Source: Saccoglossus kowalevskii (taxonomy: Eukaryota; Hemichordata; Enteropneusta; Harrimaniidae). From it: a stretch of DNA of 64,000 bases. Each line of letters begins with the position of its first letter. The stretch's first letter is position 1. The DNA is taken from the NCBI RefSeq assembly GCF_000003605.2, contig NW_003145293.1:263955-327954 (forward strand), written 5' to 3'. The position numbers and the translations under genes are program-made. The notes under the pieces were generated by a model. That model was not told where the DNA came from. It ran no database searches and saw nothing but the letters and a program-made list of their open reading frames with translations. This document shows, piece after piece, positions 28,148 through 41,613 of the stretch.

Positions 28148-31100
28148 GAAGGAATTACAGCGGCCAATTCGGGTGACATCGGAGCCAGGTGAAATGAACA
28201 CCAAACTATAGAGTCTTATTTCAAAAAATGGAAATTGGATTAATTAATGTTATTTGGGATATCTAGTAGATGCCCTGGTCAATTACAGTTCGGTACGCAA
28301 TTAGTTTTGTACTTTTGTGTGATGTAGTTTATGGGACGGCAAATTCTATTGGAACAACATTGGCGTACGATTTTACTGCGAAATTCGCTCATCCAAGTAA
28401 CGCTGTGTAATTTTATTGTGCATGAAAGACTTATATATCTCCTACACACAGCTGTTTTCTGTACATCAATCATGTTTTTATCAAACTCAAACTCACGTTA
28501 TTTGTCCCGGTTACCCGCTGCTGGCTTTAATGCAATGAATGTCTACTATAATCACACGAGCGCATATGCTCATAAAATAACTTGAAATTTGTAAAGAGCG
28601 CCAACTACAGGTAGGATTCAATATCTGGCGAGAAACTCATTCCTCGATTCATCAGAGCGCGTTTTTTTTTTGTATGTTTTTTTTTACAAGTATTACAAGT
28701 AAGTTCAATACATTTACATGAAAACATCTAAGCTACGGTTCCCGCCTCATGGGTTTGTTGTGAGTGCAATAACGGAGAAATAAAAGTAAAATTTATTTCT
28801 GGAAAGGGGAAGGCCATGCGTTCTAACTCTACCTGAAGCCATCCGAGTTGCTAACATACAGTGGAGAGTGGTTGAACACATCCGTAATTTAGTTCCAACG
28901 AATATCTTTCTTACTTTTAATAAAGCGCAATCGTCGTGCAACGTGCGTTTCAATTTCACGTAAACTTCCAATATATTTTACACGCGTTGTATACGCCATT
29001 TCGAACACCCGTCGCGATGAATTTTGCAAAGGCTGGTTTATTATCTCCCCCTTCTCCGTGTAATGACAATGTTTGTACCCGCTCAAACCACTACCACGGC
29101 AATCCTCATTTGTATTAGTATTTAAACACAAAGTTGACAGAAAGTCTGCACTATATAGGCAGACACGGCGCACTTGAAAAGGCGACGTCACACCTCACTG
29201 ACGCGCAAGTACAAAACAGTCCGGTATTAGTTTTATTTGATGGGATTTAACGTTATGAATTTCTGATTGACGAGAGATTTACAGCCAACCATCGTTACAA
29301 ATCGTAAACAGTTCAAAACGAAGAGCCGTTTAAATACATTGAAGTCACACAACACGTCCCCGTCGAATGGAGGCAGTCACACTTCCGTACATGCTTCGAT
29401 GGGCCTTGACTCCCTAAAATGATCATTATAGTGTCCTATACTGCACCCAGAAGAGCAATAAAAAACGTAATTGCCCATAGGTGACACGAAAGTAATGTTG
29501 TACAGTACGGGAGTGGGGTAGTCATTCAAATAAAATATTTAAACAAGGTCATTTATGAATAGAATACTCTGTATAGTGAATACAGATTAATCAATATGGT
29601 TTTATGCATGTATTTAGATTTTTTCTAGCGTGTCCTAAACAGTATTTCAGTTAAATATTTACGTTGCGCCAGTTTACAGGGTACTCAAAATCATAACTGC
29701 ATTCTTGGAATCTTCAGCGCTGCTAATAAAGAGATTTACCGATATTCTCTGCTTCGTCAATATATGTTGTGGTGGCTACAATAAACTGTTATTATATTGT
29801 ATTGCTATTGAATTTTTTTTAAAATTGGAAATATATATGTCCCCTCATTGTATGTATGCAGTTTGTTCGTTTCATATCTGCGCATAGAAACATGGTAATT
29901 TCAGTTAAAAAGCTGCATTTTCTGCGTGTATTTAATGGTACCCATTTACATTCTTAATAAGCAGGCATGTCAACATTTATGACCTCGCGTTGACACGCCT
30001 GTCACGAAGCAAAGTGTGGCGGAACCATTCCAAGTGAGACACACGTGTTACAGTAATCGCCGGCCCTCTAAATAGTCAATTGCCCGAGAGTTACAATCAT
30101 CCGGCAACTGGCCGTTCGACCAAATAAATCAATATCATTTTGTCATGTGAATGTGAAATGGCAAAGTAGTTTTCAGGTAGCATCCGACGATCATGGATAA
30201 AATAACCTATGAGCTTATAGAAGTTTGTGCCACTATGTCAGGTTCACGAATCCATCAATTAAAGTAGCTTACAATCTCAAATACCCGTAATAAAATAGTC
30301 AAGAGTGGTTACATTACACCTAAAAATAAACCATTGTTGTTGGGGCTATGTAAGCGCATGGCGTACATATTGTTAGTGATCGGGAAAACATGACCACATT
30401 TCACGTAAATGACAAAGGCTATCGATTGATTACATTCGTTTAATTGGAATCTATCGTGCATTGACATTTTTACTGAAGAGGTTAAAGTAATTTCTTCCGT
30501 ACTTCACTTCATTGAGTCCAAGTCGACAATAAGATTCCACCTATGAATAACTTATTCAAAGTTACCGTGAAGAGATTTTTGTTTTTGAAAATCTAAAATT
30601 TCATCACACCATAAGTATGTGCCTGGTGTTCTTGAGTTCGAATTTGATTGTAGTGTTAAATGCTCGCCCTGCGTGAAGATTTTTCAATTGTCCAAGTTGA
30701 AAATATAAAATAAATTAATTAATAAGTTCTCCAGTGTTGGTAACCATGAAAATGAATATCCGACGATTCATTTACTTTTACAAACAAAGTTTATCAACAT
30801 TTTTTGTTCGATTTACATCAAACGTGATCTTCATATTCAAGTTCGACTATTGTCACCAGTAATCGAGATTATAAGTTCAATTACTTGCAAAGAGACGGTA
30901 ACACTTTTAAAATACAGACGGCTTTAGTCCGAGCAATCACTTTCCCTGTAGACCTTTCCAAATAGCTAGTCTAAAATTCTAAATTGAAGATCGTGAACTA
31001 TTCTGGTTCTCGCGTGCGTCATGATCTCTCTTCATGATGGCTGTATTTCGAATATACTCAATTGTAAGTGTACCTGTGTTTTAGCTGCAATGATCAATTC

Positions 31101-32094
31101 TTTATAAAAATGGCGAGGGTCAATCGTTGACTCCCTTCGCTTCGAGAAAAGATGTGTTTATCTTAAGGTATTTTCTATGTAAAATAATAAACAATAATAA
31201 ATACAAACAATTACAGAAATTTGACATTGAATTTGTAAGTTTGTTGTGTCAATCATATTAAAGGGCAAACGACCCTAGTACATCGTACGAACGTATAACC
31301 GCCGGTACTTGTCTAGTAGTTGATTACACCCAAATGCAAAATACGTTAAACTGAACACACAGACTCAGTATGGATTTCTGGTGATGACAACCAAATGTAT
31401 TGATTGAGGCAAAGTGTCGAGCTTTCAACATCGATGAAATCTATAGCTAGCATAAACACACTAGACAAAGAATGAATTAAAGTTCATGTTTTGATACTAT
31501 AGTTCATGTAAACAATTTACTATTAGCCCAATTGTTTCTGTAATGCATGGCTATTTTAAAGTGAAGTATGATTAAAGCGAAGCATTGGCCGATTTCATTG
31601 TACACAACATATGCACTAACACAAGGTAGATCGATTTATATTTTATAAGTGCACAGTTTCTTCCCCAAAACAGTATAGACTGGCGTCCATAAACTACACT
31701 CTTCAGTTTATATGTTGTGTTCGACTTGCACCGTAAACGTCTAGTACACTGAGTTAAGTCAATGTTCTAATCTATAAAATCGCCTGACGCATCGTGGACT
31801 TGAGAAATACCTAAATTCAATTGCCATTCAAACGCATGTGTATCATAAGTGCATTGCATTCATATCTAGAGGAGTTAACACGATGGGAATAACATAAGTT
31901 AACAATTCGACGAACAAGCTGAAATTGAATCACTAACGAATTTAATGCAATTCCATTTGTAGTAGAAGTAGATTATTACAATATTATGAAAATGTGCATT
32001 TTACAAATTAAAACATAACCTAATCATCAACCGGCTAGAAGAATCCTTGTCCAAATATAGAAATAAACGAAAACGAGCTTGATATCATTGCATA

Positions 32095-32118
32095 AATGAA
32101 TGAATGAATGAATGAATA
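32095..32118. repeat. Tetranucleotide microsatellite (ATGA)n
   Basis: About six copies of ATGA in an uninterrupted run. Confidence 0.9.
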
Positions 32119-33579
32119 GACAAAACCGCGTTGATTGGTTTATGTATTGAAAGGTTCTGCCTCTGGTATGTAGTTTTGTTGAGCCGGAAGATGGTGCACC
32201 TGGATCGCTGCTGTTTTTTTCACCTCCTTTGTTACAAGTATGGCGAGCAATTTCACGGAAAAGGTTGTTTTTTACCCCGGGGTTAGTATTGTCTCTCGGC
32301 CATCTTTCAGATGTTTGTGGCATTAAGGAAAGAGAGGGAATAAGATAGAAAACAAATTTCGGAAGAATAAACATATATTTAACTCAAGAATCAAATCTAA
32401 AAGTGATAACATTTACGTCCCCTAGCACCAAGTAATAAAGGTGAATGATTCACTTGGTAAGTTGGAAGTGAAGGTGTCAAAAAACGACAAAAACAGTTTA
32501 TTATATGAATAACAATATTGAATATTAGTCGTCATGGGAACCGCATTGCATTCAACAAAATCTGTTTGATTTCCAATCGGATTGACACACCAATAAATGC
32601 TAATCATATGAAGAAATATTGTAACATCATAACATACAATAATGACATTCAAACCATAGAATCCGCAAAAAATAGACAAGATATAATAGGTTGTAAACCA
32701 AACCAACAAGGTAATGAACAACGGTTTAATAAGCTCTGCAAAAAAACATGAAAACCTATTAATATACAGCATTTTACTTAACTGACAACGCAATGGTACA
32801 TAGGCGTATACACAAACCCTGCATGTGGCATTCAAACTCATGCAAAATATAAAAATGTACTTTGATTATCCCGTTCACGGTATCGAGGAATTATTTCAGT
32901 AATGTCAGGAGTTCAGAAAAATTTAATGTTGTGTAGATATTTTATTTATAGGTAGGACAACATTTTACCACTATGTTCAGTGTGCTTTGATGTCTATATA
33001 TTTTACAGTTTAATTTGAGAAATTAGCAACCGGCGTAAACACTGACAAGCTTTGTTATTAGCAACTAGAAGGAACAACGAGACGTCCGATAATTTTATTC
33101 ATACACAGGTCATGTTGACACATTAAACGTACATGAGACAAAGCCATTGCAATGAAAATATCATGCGGGATCCTCGTGACATCACAGTCTTTTATAAAAA
33201 AAGTTACAGTAAACACAAACTATTTTAACAAACAAAGGAGCTATATTCAGAGAAGGCGTAACATAACAACATCTATAACATACATATATGTATATATGTA
33301 TAATTATAACATTGTAGCGATAGTTTAAGTTACAAATACGATATTTCATTCGTCCTTAAAATATATATAAATGAGCAAGATAATCATCAATTCGCGTACA
33401 CAGCAAAACTACGTAACACTCCTCCTAATTTTATAAGCGTATCACCTTCATTGATCGCAACATATTCGCAGTTTATTTTCAAGGGAGGCTATGTTCAATG
33501 TTTGTGCATTGTACTTGAAAGGAAACAGGTGTCGTGCTTCGCGGATCTGCACACACGCAAAGAGACTCTGGGCGAGGAT

Positions 33580-33675
33580 CCCCTGATATCTGAAACAGAC
33601 CACACAATGGGATACCGTGAAATTAAACAACACACACGGTGTATGTTTCAAATGATATCCAGCCAACTGATTTGT
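33580..33675 (+). repeat. Diverged dispersed repeat, copy 2
   Basis: This is the partner of the repeat at 26043-26135. Here the sequence upstream (about 33545-33580) also has a GGCGAGGATC element that recurs near 21508, so the family may be longer than the aligned core. Confidence 0.5.
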
Positions 33676-36600
33676 GCAGTATAGTGTAACATGTCATAAC
33701 ATCGATCTTTTCCATGCGGAAAATAGAATAAATAGAGTTCAGCACTCGGTTATAACACCCCACTTTATGACAAAGAGATGATTATTGGAAAATTCTCAGA
33801 ATAGTATAATACACTGAAATGAATATGGCGCTAACATCGCAGCGATAACAGGTGTACTGGTACTACAAGTCTTATACTACAATAACTTCCCATAGGCGAC
33901 ATTATACAGAGCTGTTTTACGCATACCACAAACTCAAAAGAAAAATAAGCAGTGGAATGTTTAGTTTTTAAAATCAAATAGTATATTATATCATTGTAGA
34001 TTTAAAAATGTCAACAATGAAGTATATTCAACCACACTGAGAGTGGAAATCGTTCAATATTCTGAGTACTCCCTATTCTTGTGTCATACACTTTGCAGCT
34101 TGTTATTGAACAGGAGGCATTGCATTAACATATATTGTAATCGTAGTGTGAAACCTATATATAATTAATACTCGGTTGCGGTTACACAACAATTATTATT
34201 CGAATTATTGTACCAGCCCCATTGTCTTGCTAATATGCTAATTTGTACTTATTTTTAAAAGAGGATTTTTTAAACAGATTACTATCATAATCTTTTGTTA
34301 TAAATAATATTCACATTTTAAATATTTACATGGTATTTGTCCCCTTGAGTTTTCGAAACATGGCACACAAAATAATGTCTTTCAAGTTGAATGATATTCT
34401 GAGTTTACACATTACATATTGCCACGTGAGGGAATTTTTAATACGATTTCACCTTAGAGCCTTACTGGGGACACTTTCTAACAGTTATATTATGTGATTC
34501 GTCGGTATATCTATCTCCCTAGATTCCCAATATACTTAAAATAAGAATTGTATTTTTTGTTTAAAAACGTAAGCCTGAGACATGGTAAATATGAAGAGAT
34601 ACATGAAAGGTACGCGAATTGGACGCAGTCTAAATACCACGTCCTTGCGAATCAAGGTGTACTGTTAAACTTCCAAATTAAAGCGTCACATTCATCACAC
34701 CGCGTTGTGTTTGATATAAGTTCCACACAACGTATACAACGAGTATAAAATACATTGTTGTTTACGTCAAATTCGGAAGCGCGCTGCGTGGCGGCCGTGA
34801 CGCTTTGCGGCATCTCGCGTCTATCAGAACGTATAGCAATACATTCACGCACATCAGCTGCATCATCTATTAACAATAACATTCATAACGTCGTTCTGAC
34901 TATTAGGAACATAATAAGATAATTGGAAAACGTGTTATGAGACAAATATAATAATAAACTAATCGCAATTTCACGAACTTGATTATATATAATTATCGAT
35001 GGAACAGTTATGAAAAGGAGCTGTAATTGCAAATAAAAGCCGGAATTAACGAAAGTGAGATGAAAGCGAATTACACAGGTTTGTTTGGATTATATTTTTA
35101 GTAATTTATTTTATTTACAAGTCTCTTCAAACAGCGCACCTGCATCGCGTGTGATATATATGTCTCCTTGAGAAGAGAGAATTATGCACAAGATAACGAC
35201 CTACAACTATTCAGACTTTGTCACTAATGGCGCATTCAAGTTTAAAGAGCAATATGATATTTTGCGGGTATTTTTCATGTTTAATTTCTTCTTCAAATCT
35301 CCTAGGATTACTGGTAATGACAGCAATCTTACATTTGAATTAACTAAGACAAACACCACGTATTGTTTTATGCATAATGATCTATTCCTAAGCATTTTTA
35401 GACATTGCTACCCTGATGTTTACTAATACTTGTTTACTTGCCGTAAGGATATGTACTTTTACACATATATTTCAGATATGAACTTTCGAATATATCGTTG
35501 CTTGAAATATTATTTTTTTCCGATTAGTGTAATGTTAATATAAATACATCTGGGTTTTATATATACATAACAACTCCGCAAATCTATTTGGAGTCCTGCA
35601 TCTCACTTATATCCTACATGTAACGTAATAAATCAGTCGATTTAAAACTGAGATGATTATTTGTTCATTTTAGGGTCGTGTACCATTACGGTAATAACAA
35701 GTGCAACGTGACTAGACCTCGATTCAGAAAAGTGAGGTTTGAAAAGAGAGCAATATTGGAAAAATGATCTTCACAAATGTGGCTTTATGTTATACAACAA
35801 ATGTTGCTATGCTCGTTTTACTCCAGACATCTAATTTTCTACCAAGCTGTATCGTACTTCGGTCATGGTATTGTTTTATTGTTGAACAAGTTTTCCACAG
35901 AGTCTTATTTTTCTTATCATATTATCCTAAGCTAAATCTATTATTAGTTGATGTGACACAGCTCAAATAAATCAATCCAAAAGATGCACTTCTTAGAATT
36001 CTACCTGTTATGTCTTCGACGTATGCGCATATTTTAAGTGCAAATAGTGACACGTTTTAAAGTTCAAATTTGGCTATTATTATACGTTACAGTATTATCA
36101 AATGATCACAATGAAAACATTGTTTGTTATTTAACTAAAGTTACTAAAATTGTAAAACAGATCACCTTATGTCACCAGGCAAAATCCTCAGACACTGAGG
36201 GATGTCCATGCCATAGGAAATAGGAACTGCACTGCACTCTCAACTATATGCTGTAAAAACTATTTTCTTCGAAATTTGTAAGGGTGTTCTATTATTTTAT
36301 TCTATGTTCATTGAATGAAAATTGCCAAAAAATTGCTGTTACTGTTGTGTATTCGTGAACATAAAATATGCGTGGACAGACTTGACCCTTACAGAAATGA
36401 ATTGTTAATTACATTACAAATGTTAGGACAAGACAGAAATTAAGATTCAAGCATTTATATACGTAGCCGCAAAAGCTAGCGTGATTACAACGTTAAGGTG
36501 AAACTGTGCAATGGAATTGTCACAATTGCGTGTATTCTTAGTTTCATGGTCATCTCCTTTCAAAAACACGCACACGTGAACAATTCCAATGAATTCGGTA

Positions 36601-39578
36601 TGAATCGCAGACGTGGTTCAGGTGGACTCGAAGAGGTTGAATTGAACCTTCCAAATGTTCCCATAATGGAGTAGAATACATGCGATAACAATTCAGAGCT
36701 AATTCAATAATGTCTTACCTGCTGGCATTTTATTGATAAATAAGTATATTAGGAAATGAAATTGAAAGAAAACAGCGGGAGGCTCAGTATAGTCAAGGTA
36801 ATAACGAGTTAACAAAAATTCATTACCTGGTAGTTATTATATCGTCGTTATTTGTGTTGTTTGGTGATTGAAGACAAACTCCCCTCTATGACATTTATAT
36901 TCTACAAACCCGGAGCGATAGAAACCTGACTCGATTTGTGAGTGGAAAAAAATAGTACTTGAATATGTCAAGAATACGTAGCTTTATTTTTGTGATGTAC
37001 AATCGACAAATTGATTACTTAAAGCAAATACGCAGTAGGGGTTTACGACGGGCGCTTAATAGCAAATGTTACGCTCATATATATAGCAATATTTTATTGT
37101 CAGCCGAGAAAAAAACAGATTGACTGAATAAATAAATAAATATTTATAAATATAAAATTGCAAATAACCATTTTATGTAGTGAGTACACATATATTATGC
37201 TGACCAAGTTGAGCACATAGGCCACCTGATTTGTAAACAATCGGAGAGTTGTATCACAATTTTGGCGCATTCTCTCGATGTCTTAAATACATGTAGGTGT
37301 TGTAAGCATGCAAGTGATATAACACGTTAATGATCGTTTCATTGTGTGTACATTTCTTTACCTGTTTTTAATTAATACAACGTACTGATTGTTGTGTACA
37401 GAATTGAGATACATCTACTGAGCGCAGTGTTCTATTTTATGAAGCCTTAGGTAACATATATTATAATATTCATTTCTGCAATACGCTTTTTAGTACATGA
37501 TATCTGCACCTATACGAACACATGAACAATTTACCTACCAATACCAGCTAGGCTTCCAAAATAGAGTAAAAACAATAAAGTGAAATTTAGTGTTCTACAA
37601 TATGTAGGGTGTTAATCTGGCATATTTTTAAATGCTTGCTTTTTGTGCTAAAATCCAAAAGCATTTATTAGGTTAAACTTAGTATTCGAGAAAACAAAAT
37701 AATGGTAACCTATTTTTCACCTGCTTTCATGTCCATTGAAGTTGCCGTAACCGAACTGACAGAGCCCATTGTGTTAATCTTTCACCCAATAGTTGAACAC
37801 ATTTAAAAACAATAGACCATTTTCCGTACACTGCGGGAATCACGCGTTATGCGTGAAATCGAACGTAAAAACAGGACAAACAAAAGTCATAGCGTCGTAG
37901 TCGCGTCAAACATCGCGTGGGATTCGACAAACGCGAAAGTATTTCGGGGACATTTCCATGCTTAATAATGTGCTGTCCACATTTGATGATAGGCAATTGA
38001 TCTCGCAATTGTACGGAAAATCACCTATTGGATGTCAGCGATAACTGGTGAGTAAATAGCTGCAAACTATGAAGATATTAAACAAATAAATCACTGCACA
38101 TAAATATAAGTATATGATATTTGTTATTCCCAAATATTCCAGATAACAGTTACACTTATGCGCTATGTATAATTAGCATATTGCACCGACGATATGTAAG
38201 GATAAGGCCAGACCTTTTTTATTCTTTGTTTCTCGAGGGTTTATAAGGCAATTTTTTGAAGAGGGCGGAAAAAAAAATAATTAAGAAATGAAATAAAATT
38301 GTATTCCATGTATAGCCTTGTTTCCCGTCTGCGCGAGACTTCGGTACTTTGATCAAGATATGCGAAAATGCAACTTGGGTTTGCTATGCAGCGGGCGGAA
38401 AAAAAAACATGAAAAAAAATAAGGTTTTTTAGCAATTTTTGGCACTTACAAGTCGGCGGGCGCGAGAAATTACGCTAAAATAAAATTTTATTTTTATTTC
38501 ATTTTTGGCTCCTGTTCATTCGGCGGGTTCGCGAAACAAGGGATAATAAAAGTTTGGCCTAAATAGAAAAAAAAGTTAAACCATAGATTCTACACTTCGT
38601 CATTCGCCAACTGCATCGGTTTATGTTTACATCTTTGTTTGTGATTGGTAGCAGTGAGGTCGGGATTTCCACAGATTATCAAACACAACATGCATGACCA
38701 TCACTGTACACTTAATTACTGCAATATTACGTCGAACCAGAGCTTTGTGGAATAAACCCCACTAGCAATGTGCAGTATAGCTACTTTACTGCATAAATAA
38801 TTACGTGTAGTATTCATATCACAATTTAGTTTGAATTGTACAAAAATAAAAGATCGATTGAAAGTTAACAGCAGTACCAGCAACCATGTGGTACTTGGAG
38901 AATGCCTTTATGTTGTGCAATTAAAAAGTTGCATATTGCATAAAAGTTGAAAATGTTAAAAATGGGAATTAATAGCTATACCAATGCATGTGTTTCCATG
39001 TTGAAATTTGGCTGAAAAGTGATCACGAACAATTTTCATAATTGTATTGGTAGTTGTATTCGACAAAAGTATCATCATGGTATAACAAATTCACATTAGA
39101 TTCAAACATTGTAGCCAGTTTCTGGATCCGGAAAAATATCTGAACTTGTTAGACTACTGAATTAAATCAATAATAACAAACATTCGCTCTTCCACTTACA
39201 ATCTCAGCTTAAAAGTCTGACGTCATTTTAACAGTCTCATAAACCAGAGATGTCGCAACATATTAATAATGCGAACATTGTAGACGATAAATACCACCTT
39301 ATCTTAATTTATCCATTGTACGAGATTATTATAATTCAAAATAACCCTGCATATATTTTTCGAGCCTTCCCAAATATGTAAAAACTAGTTTTAATTCTCT
39401 CTTCTAAAAACATCAAAAATATCTAAATTGTCAACATTTTACTCAGATCATTATATCATCATATATATTACTTTTCAAATATGTATTTATTATTTCTCTA
39501 AGCATTTTCTTCAAATATAATGTTTCTGACTAGCTTTATTATGTAAACAAAATACTATATATTGTACCATGGTATAAG

Positions 39579-39690
39579 GACTAATATTAAAAGTAAAACT
39601 TAAACAAACTTCACCAGTATGTGATTAAAAAATGATTAACAAAATTCCAACATATTTTACCCTGGATATCCTGAAAAGACATACAGCACT
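39579..39690 (+). repeat. Local tandem duplication, unit 1
   Basis: Shares TTAAACAAACTTCACCAGTA, the CCAACATATTTTA block and TCTGGATATC-like sequence with the unit beginning at 39728. The repeat period is about 149 bp, with small indels and substitutions between the units. Confidence 0.8.
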
Positions 39691-39727
39691 ATGGTACTCG
39701 TATGCATGAGTTTTAGAGGCCAAATAT

Positions 39728-39843
39728 TCTAATATTTAAATTAAAAATTAAACAAACTTCACCAGTACTAATTTGATTAAAAACATGATTTACAACGTTC
39801 CAACATATTTTAATCTGGATATCTTGACATTAAACAATAGCAT
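39728..39843 (+). repeat. Local tandem duplication, unit 2
   Basis: Second copy of the about 149-bp period unit, with the same direct orientation as the first and about 75-80% similar by eye. No frame is conserved between the copies, so it is a non-coding duplication. Confidence 0.8.
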
Positions 39844-40186
39844 TACGTGTACAAAATACTAGTGCATATGTCTGATTAAAGCTCGTGTCACATGTTGTTG
39901 TTGGTGAACGCCATCTCGCGATGGTCCAGCAACAAAGTGTTGATCACATCGATATTGTGTTTATAAATTAGATAACAGTATTTTGGGAATTGTGATGTGT
40001 GTTTTATTCGCCGGGTCCATGAATAACGACATTGCCCTGTATGCCTTAATGAGGGACATCCCACAGTTAAAAGTTATATTTCGTACCTACACTTCTGTTG
40101 CTAGTATCCTTGTCATCTTGGTTTGTTACTATCAAAATTCTGATTGGCGCGAAATTCAACTTTGATATTTGTTGTTCAAATTACCC

Positions 40187-40200
40187 ACGTGACGTCACGT
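40187..40200. promoter_or_regulatory. 14-bp palindrome with nested CRE and CACGTG overlap
   Basis: ACGTGACGTCACGT is a perfect 14-bp palindrome containing TGACGTCA (CREB/ATF site). A CACGTG E-box overlaps it on the left (40186-40191). It lies just upstream of the other clustered motifs of 40.3-40.8 kb. Confidence 0.4.
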
Positions 40201-40338
40201 TCACGTATACATACAAACATCGGTAATTGTTCATTTTTAGGCATTTATCGACGGTTTAAATGTTTGAGTTAACACGATATGGGAAATGTCACAGGGAATA
40301 ACGAGAACAACTACCCTATCCAGAAACTTGATAACGTT

Positions 40339-40406
40339 TAATTGGATCAGTTCTCCCGCAATTAGATTGCGACTAACCACCGTGAGATGCCCAGTAATTG
40401 GATCAG
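40339..40406. promoter_or_regulatory. Paired TAATTGGATCAG elements
   Basis: The 12-mer TAATTGGATCAG occurs exactly at 40339-40350 and 40395-40406, 56 bp apart. A CAATTAGATTG homeodomain-like element sits between them. Exact 12-bp repetition over this distance is unlikely by chance and suggests a repeated factor-binding site. Confidence 0.4.
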
Positions 40407-40684
40407 CCCGAAAACAAAAAAAAACTATCCATGAATAATTCCGTTAATTGAAAAAGACAGTCAAGAGGTAGTGGAAACGCAAACGATAAGCTTTTTATCA
40501 GCTAAATTGAAATTGAATTAATAGACTGATTTCATTAGAAAGGAGACTAACTAATTCTGTTTGTGGAATTGTTATTTCGATATCAGTGGACGAAACTAGG
40601 AAAAGTAAACGAGGTAATGTCAATTTCGAATAGTTGTTTGTTTTCTGTAGATGGCAACTGACAGCGATCGGTGCGTTTATGTAA

Positions 40685-40699
40685 ACTTGTCATGCAAAT
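40685..40699. promoter_or_regulatory. SOX-OCT composite-like motif
   Basis: ACTTGTCATGCAAAT matches the CWTTGTYATGCAAAT SOX-OCT composite at 13 of 15 positions, with a perfect octamer and correct spacing. It lies 35 bp before the motif shared with 46.6 kb. Since the flanking gene encodes a POU factor, autoregulation is possible but is inference. Confidence 0.4.
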
Positions 40700-40733
40700 T
40701 GTGTGAAATGGAAATCGTGTGGAAATCTAGCAT

Positions 40734-40760
40734 TTGAAATTGACATAACAAAGGAGGGAA
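40734..40760 (+). promoter_or_regulatory. Shared non-coding motif, site 1
   Basis: TTGAAATTGACAT, then AAAGG and GGGAA, recur at 46618-46643 with one single-base indel and about three mismatches over 27 bp. The flanks do not align, so the similarity is limited to the motif. Confidence 0.45.
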
Positions 40761-41554
40761 TGGCGATGTTATATAATGGGGTCGCCTGAAATGACACCTG
40801 GATGACCCCTGGTTTCCAGTGAGACGATAAAGACGTGTTTTGTTTGCATTGAACGTAAGCCTGTGATACGGGCATGTACGTTTGCTGTGTGTGTTTAACC
40901 CAGGTCATGCAGTTTAAAAAATATATTATTATTTTAGAAAATGAATTAGACATAGCTGATGTTTTAGATCAGTTTTCAAGTTACACATACTGCAACATTT
41001 ATTTATTTTCGCTAAGTTAAAAAAACGTGCAGCATAGCAGTTCATCTTGGTATCGTTGAAGCCACCAGTCGTATCTGTAAACAATGACACTGGAAGTTCG
41101 CACTGTTATCTGATCCGTCTCACCTAATAACACTGCATAGATAAACTAAGCCGCGCTGTGCAACACAGCGATTGACAGAAACGAATGGCCCTAGAAACAA
41201 AGGACGACAGTTCATCAAAACGTCATCTAATTTTGATACGGGCAATTAAGAGAAGACCTAGTCTTAAATGATTGATATCTCTCCGAATGAAATTAAACCC
41301 TGAGTCTTACTTTGGGCTGACATTGACATATTTCCACCTTTTGCTGATTTATGACATCACTAATGACGTTCTAAATGTCAAAACGTCTCCGTTTATAAGC
41401 TTAGTAGAGTAAGTAATGTGTACGTACTCAGAGAATCAATCAGAAAGGCATAGAAAGATGGCTCGATTGGCAAAAATATCTATTTTATCGCTGCCATAAT
41501 CTAGATAGCGTTTCCCCGATTTGGTACTCACTCCTTCATTGTATTATAATTATA

Positions 41555-41613
41555 TAGAATAGAATAGAATAGAATAGAATAGAATAGAATAGAATAATAG
41601 AATAGAATAGAAT
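41555..41613. repeat. Pentanucleotide microsatellite (TAGAA)n
   Basis: About a dozen copies of TAGAA, interrupted once near 41596. Confidence 0.95.

Larger units (their letters stand above)
22640..39570. other. Non-coding desert, central part
   Basis: This is about 17 kb with no recognisable coding exon. Frames of up to 139 aa (for example the AT-rich, hydrophobic minus-strand frame at 32422-32841) are about what chance gives in 64 kb of this composition. Contents noted separately are a dispersed repeat pair, a MORE-type POU site, a tetranucleotide microsatellite and an octamer at 24275-24282. Confidence 0.5.

Noticed and set aside
32422-32841. 139-aa minus-strand hydrophobic frame resembling a multi-pass membrane protein
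   Set aside because: AT-rich sequence gives Phe/Ile/Tyr/Leu-rich frames by default. About half a frame of this length is expected by chance in the window, and no family motif is present.
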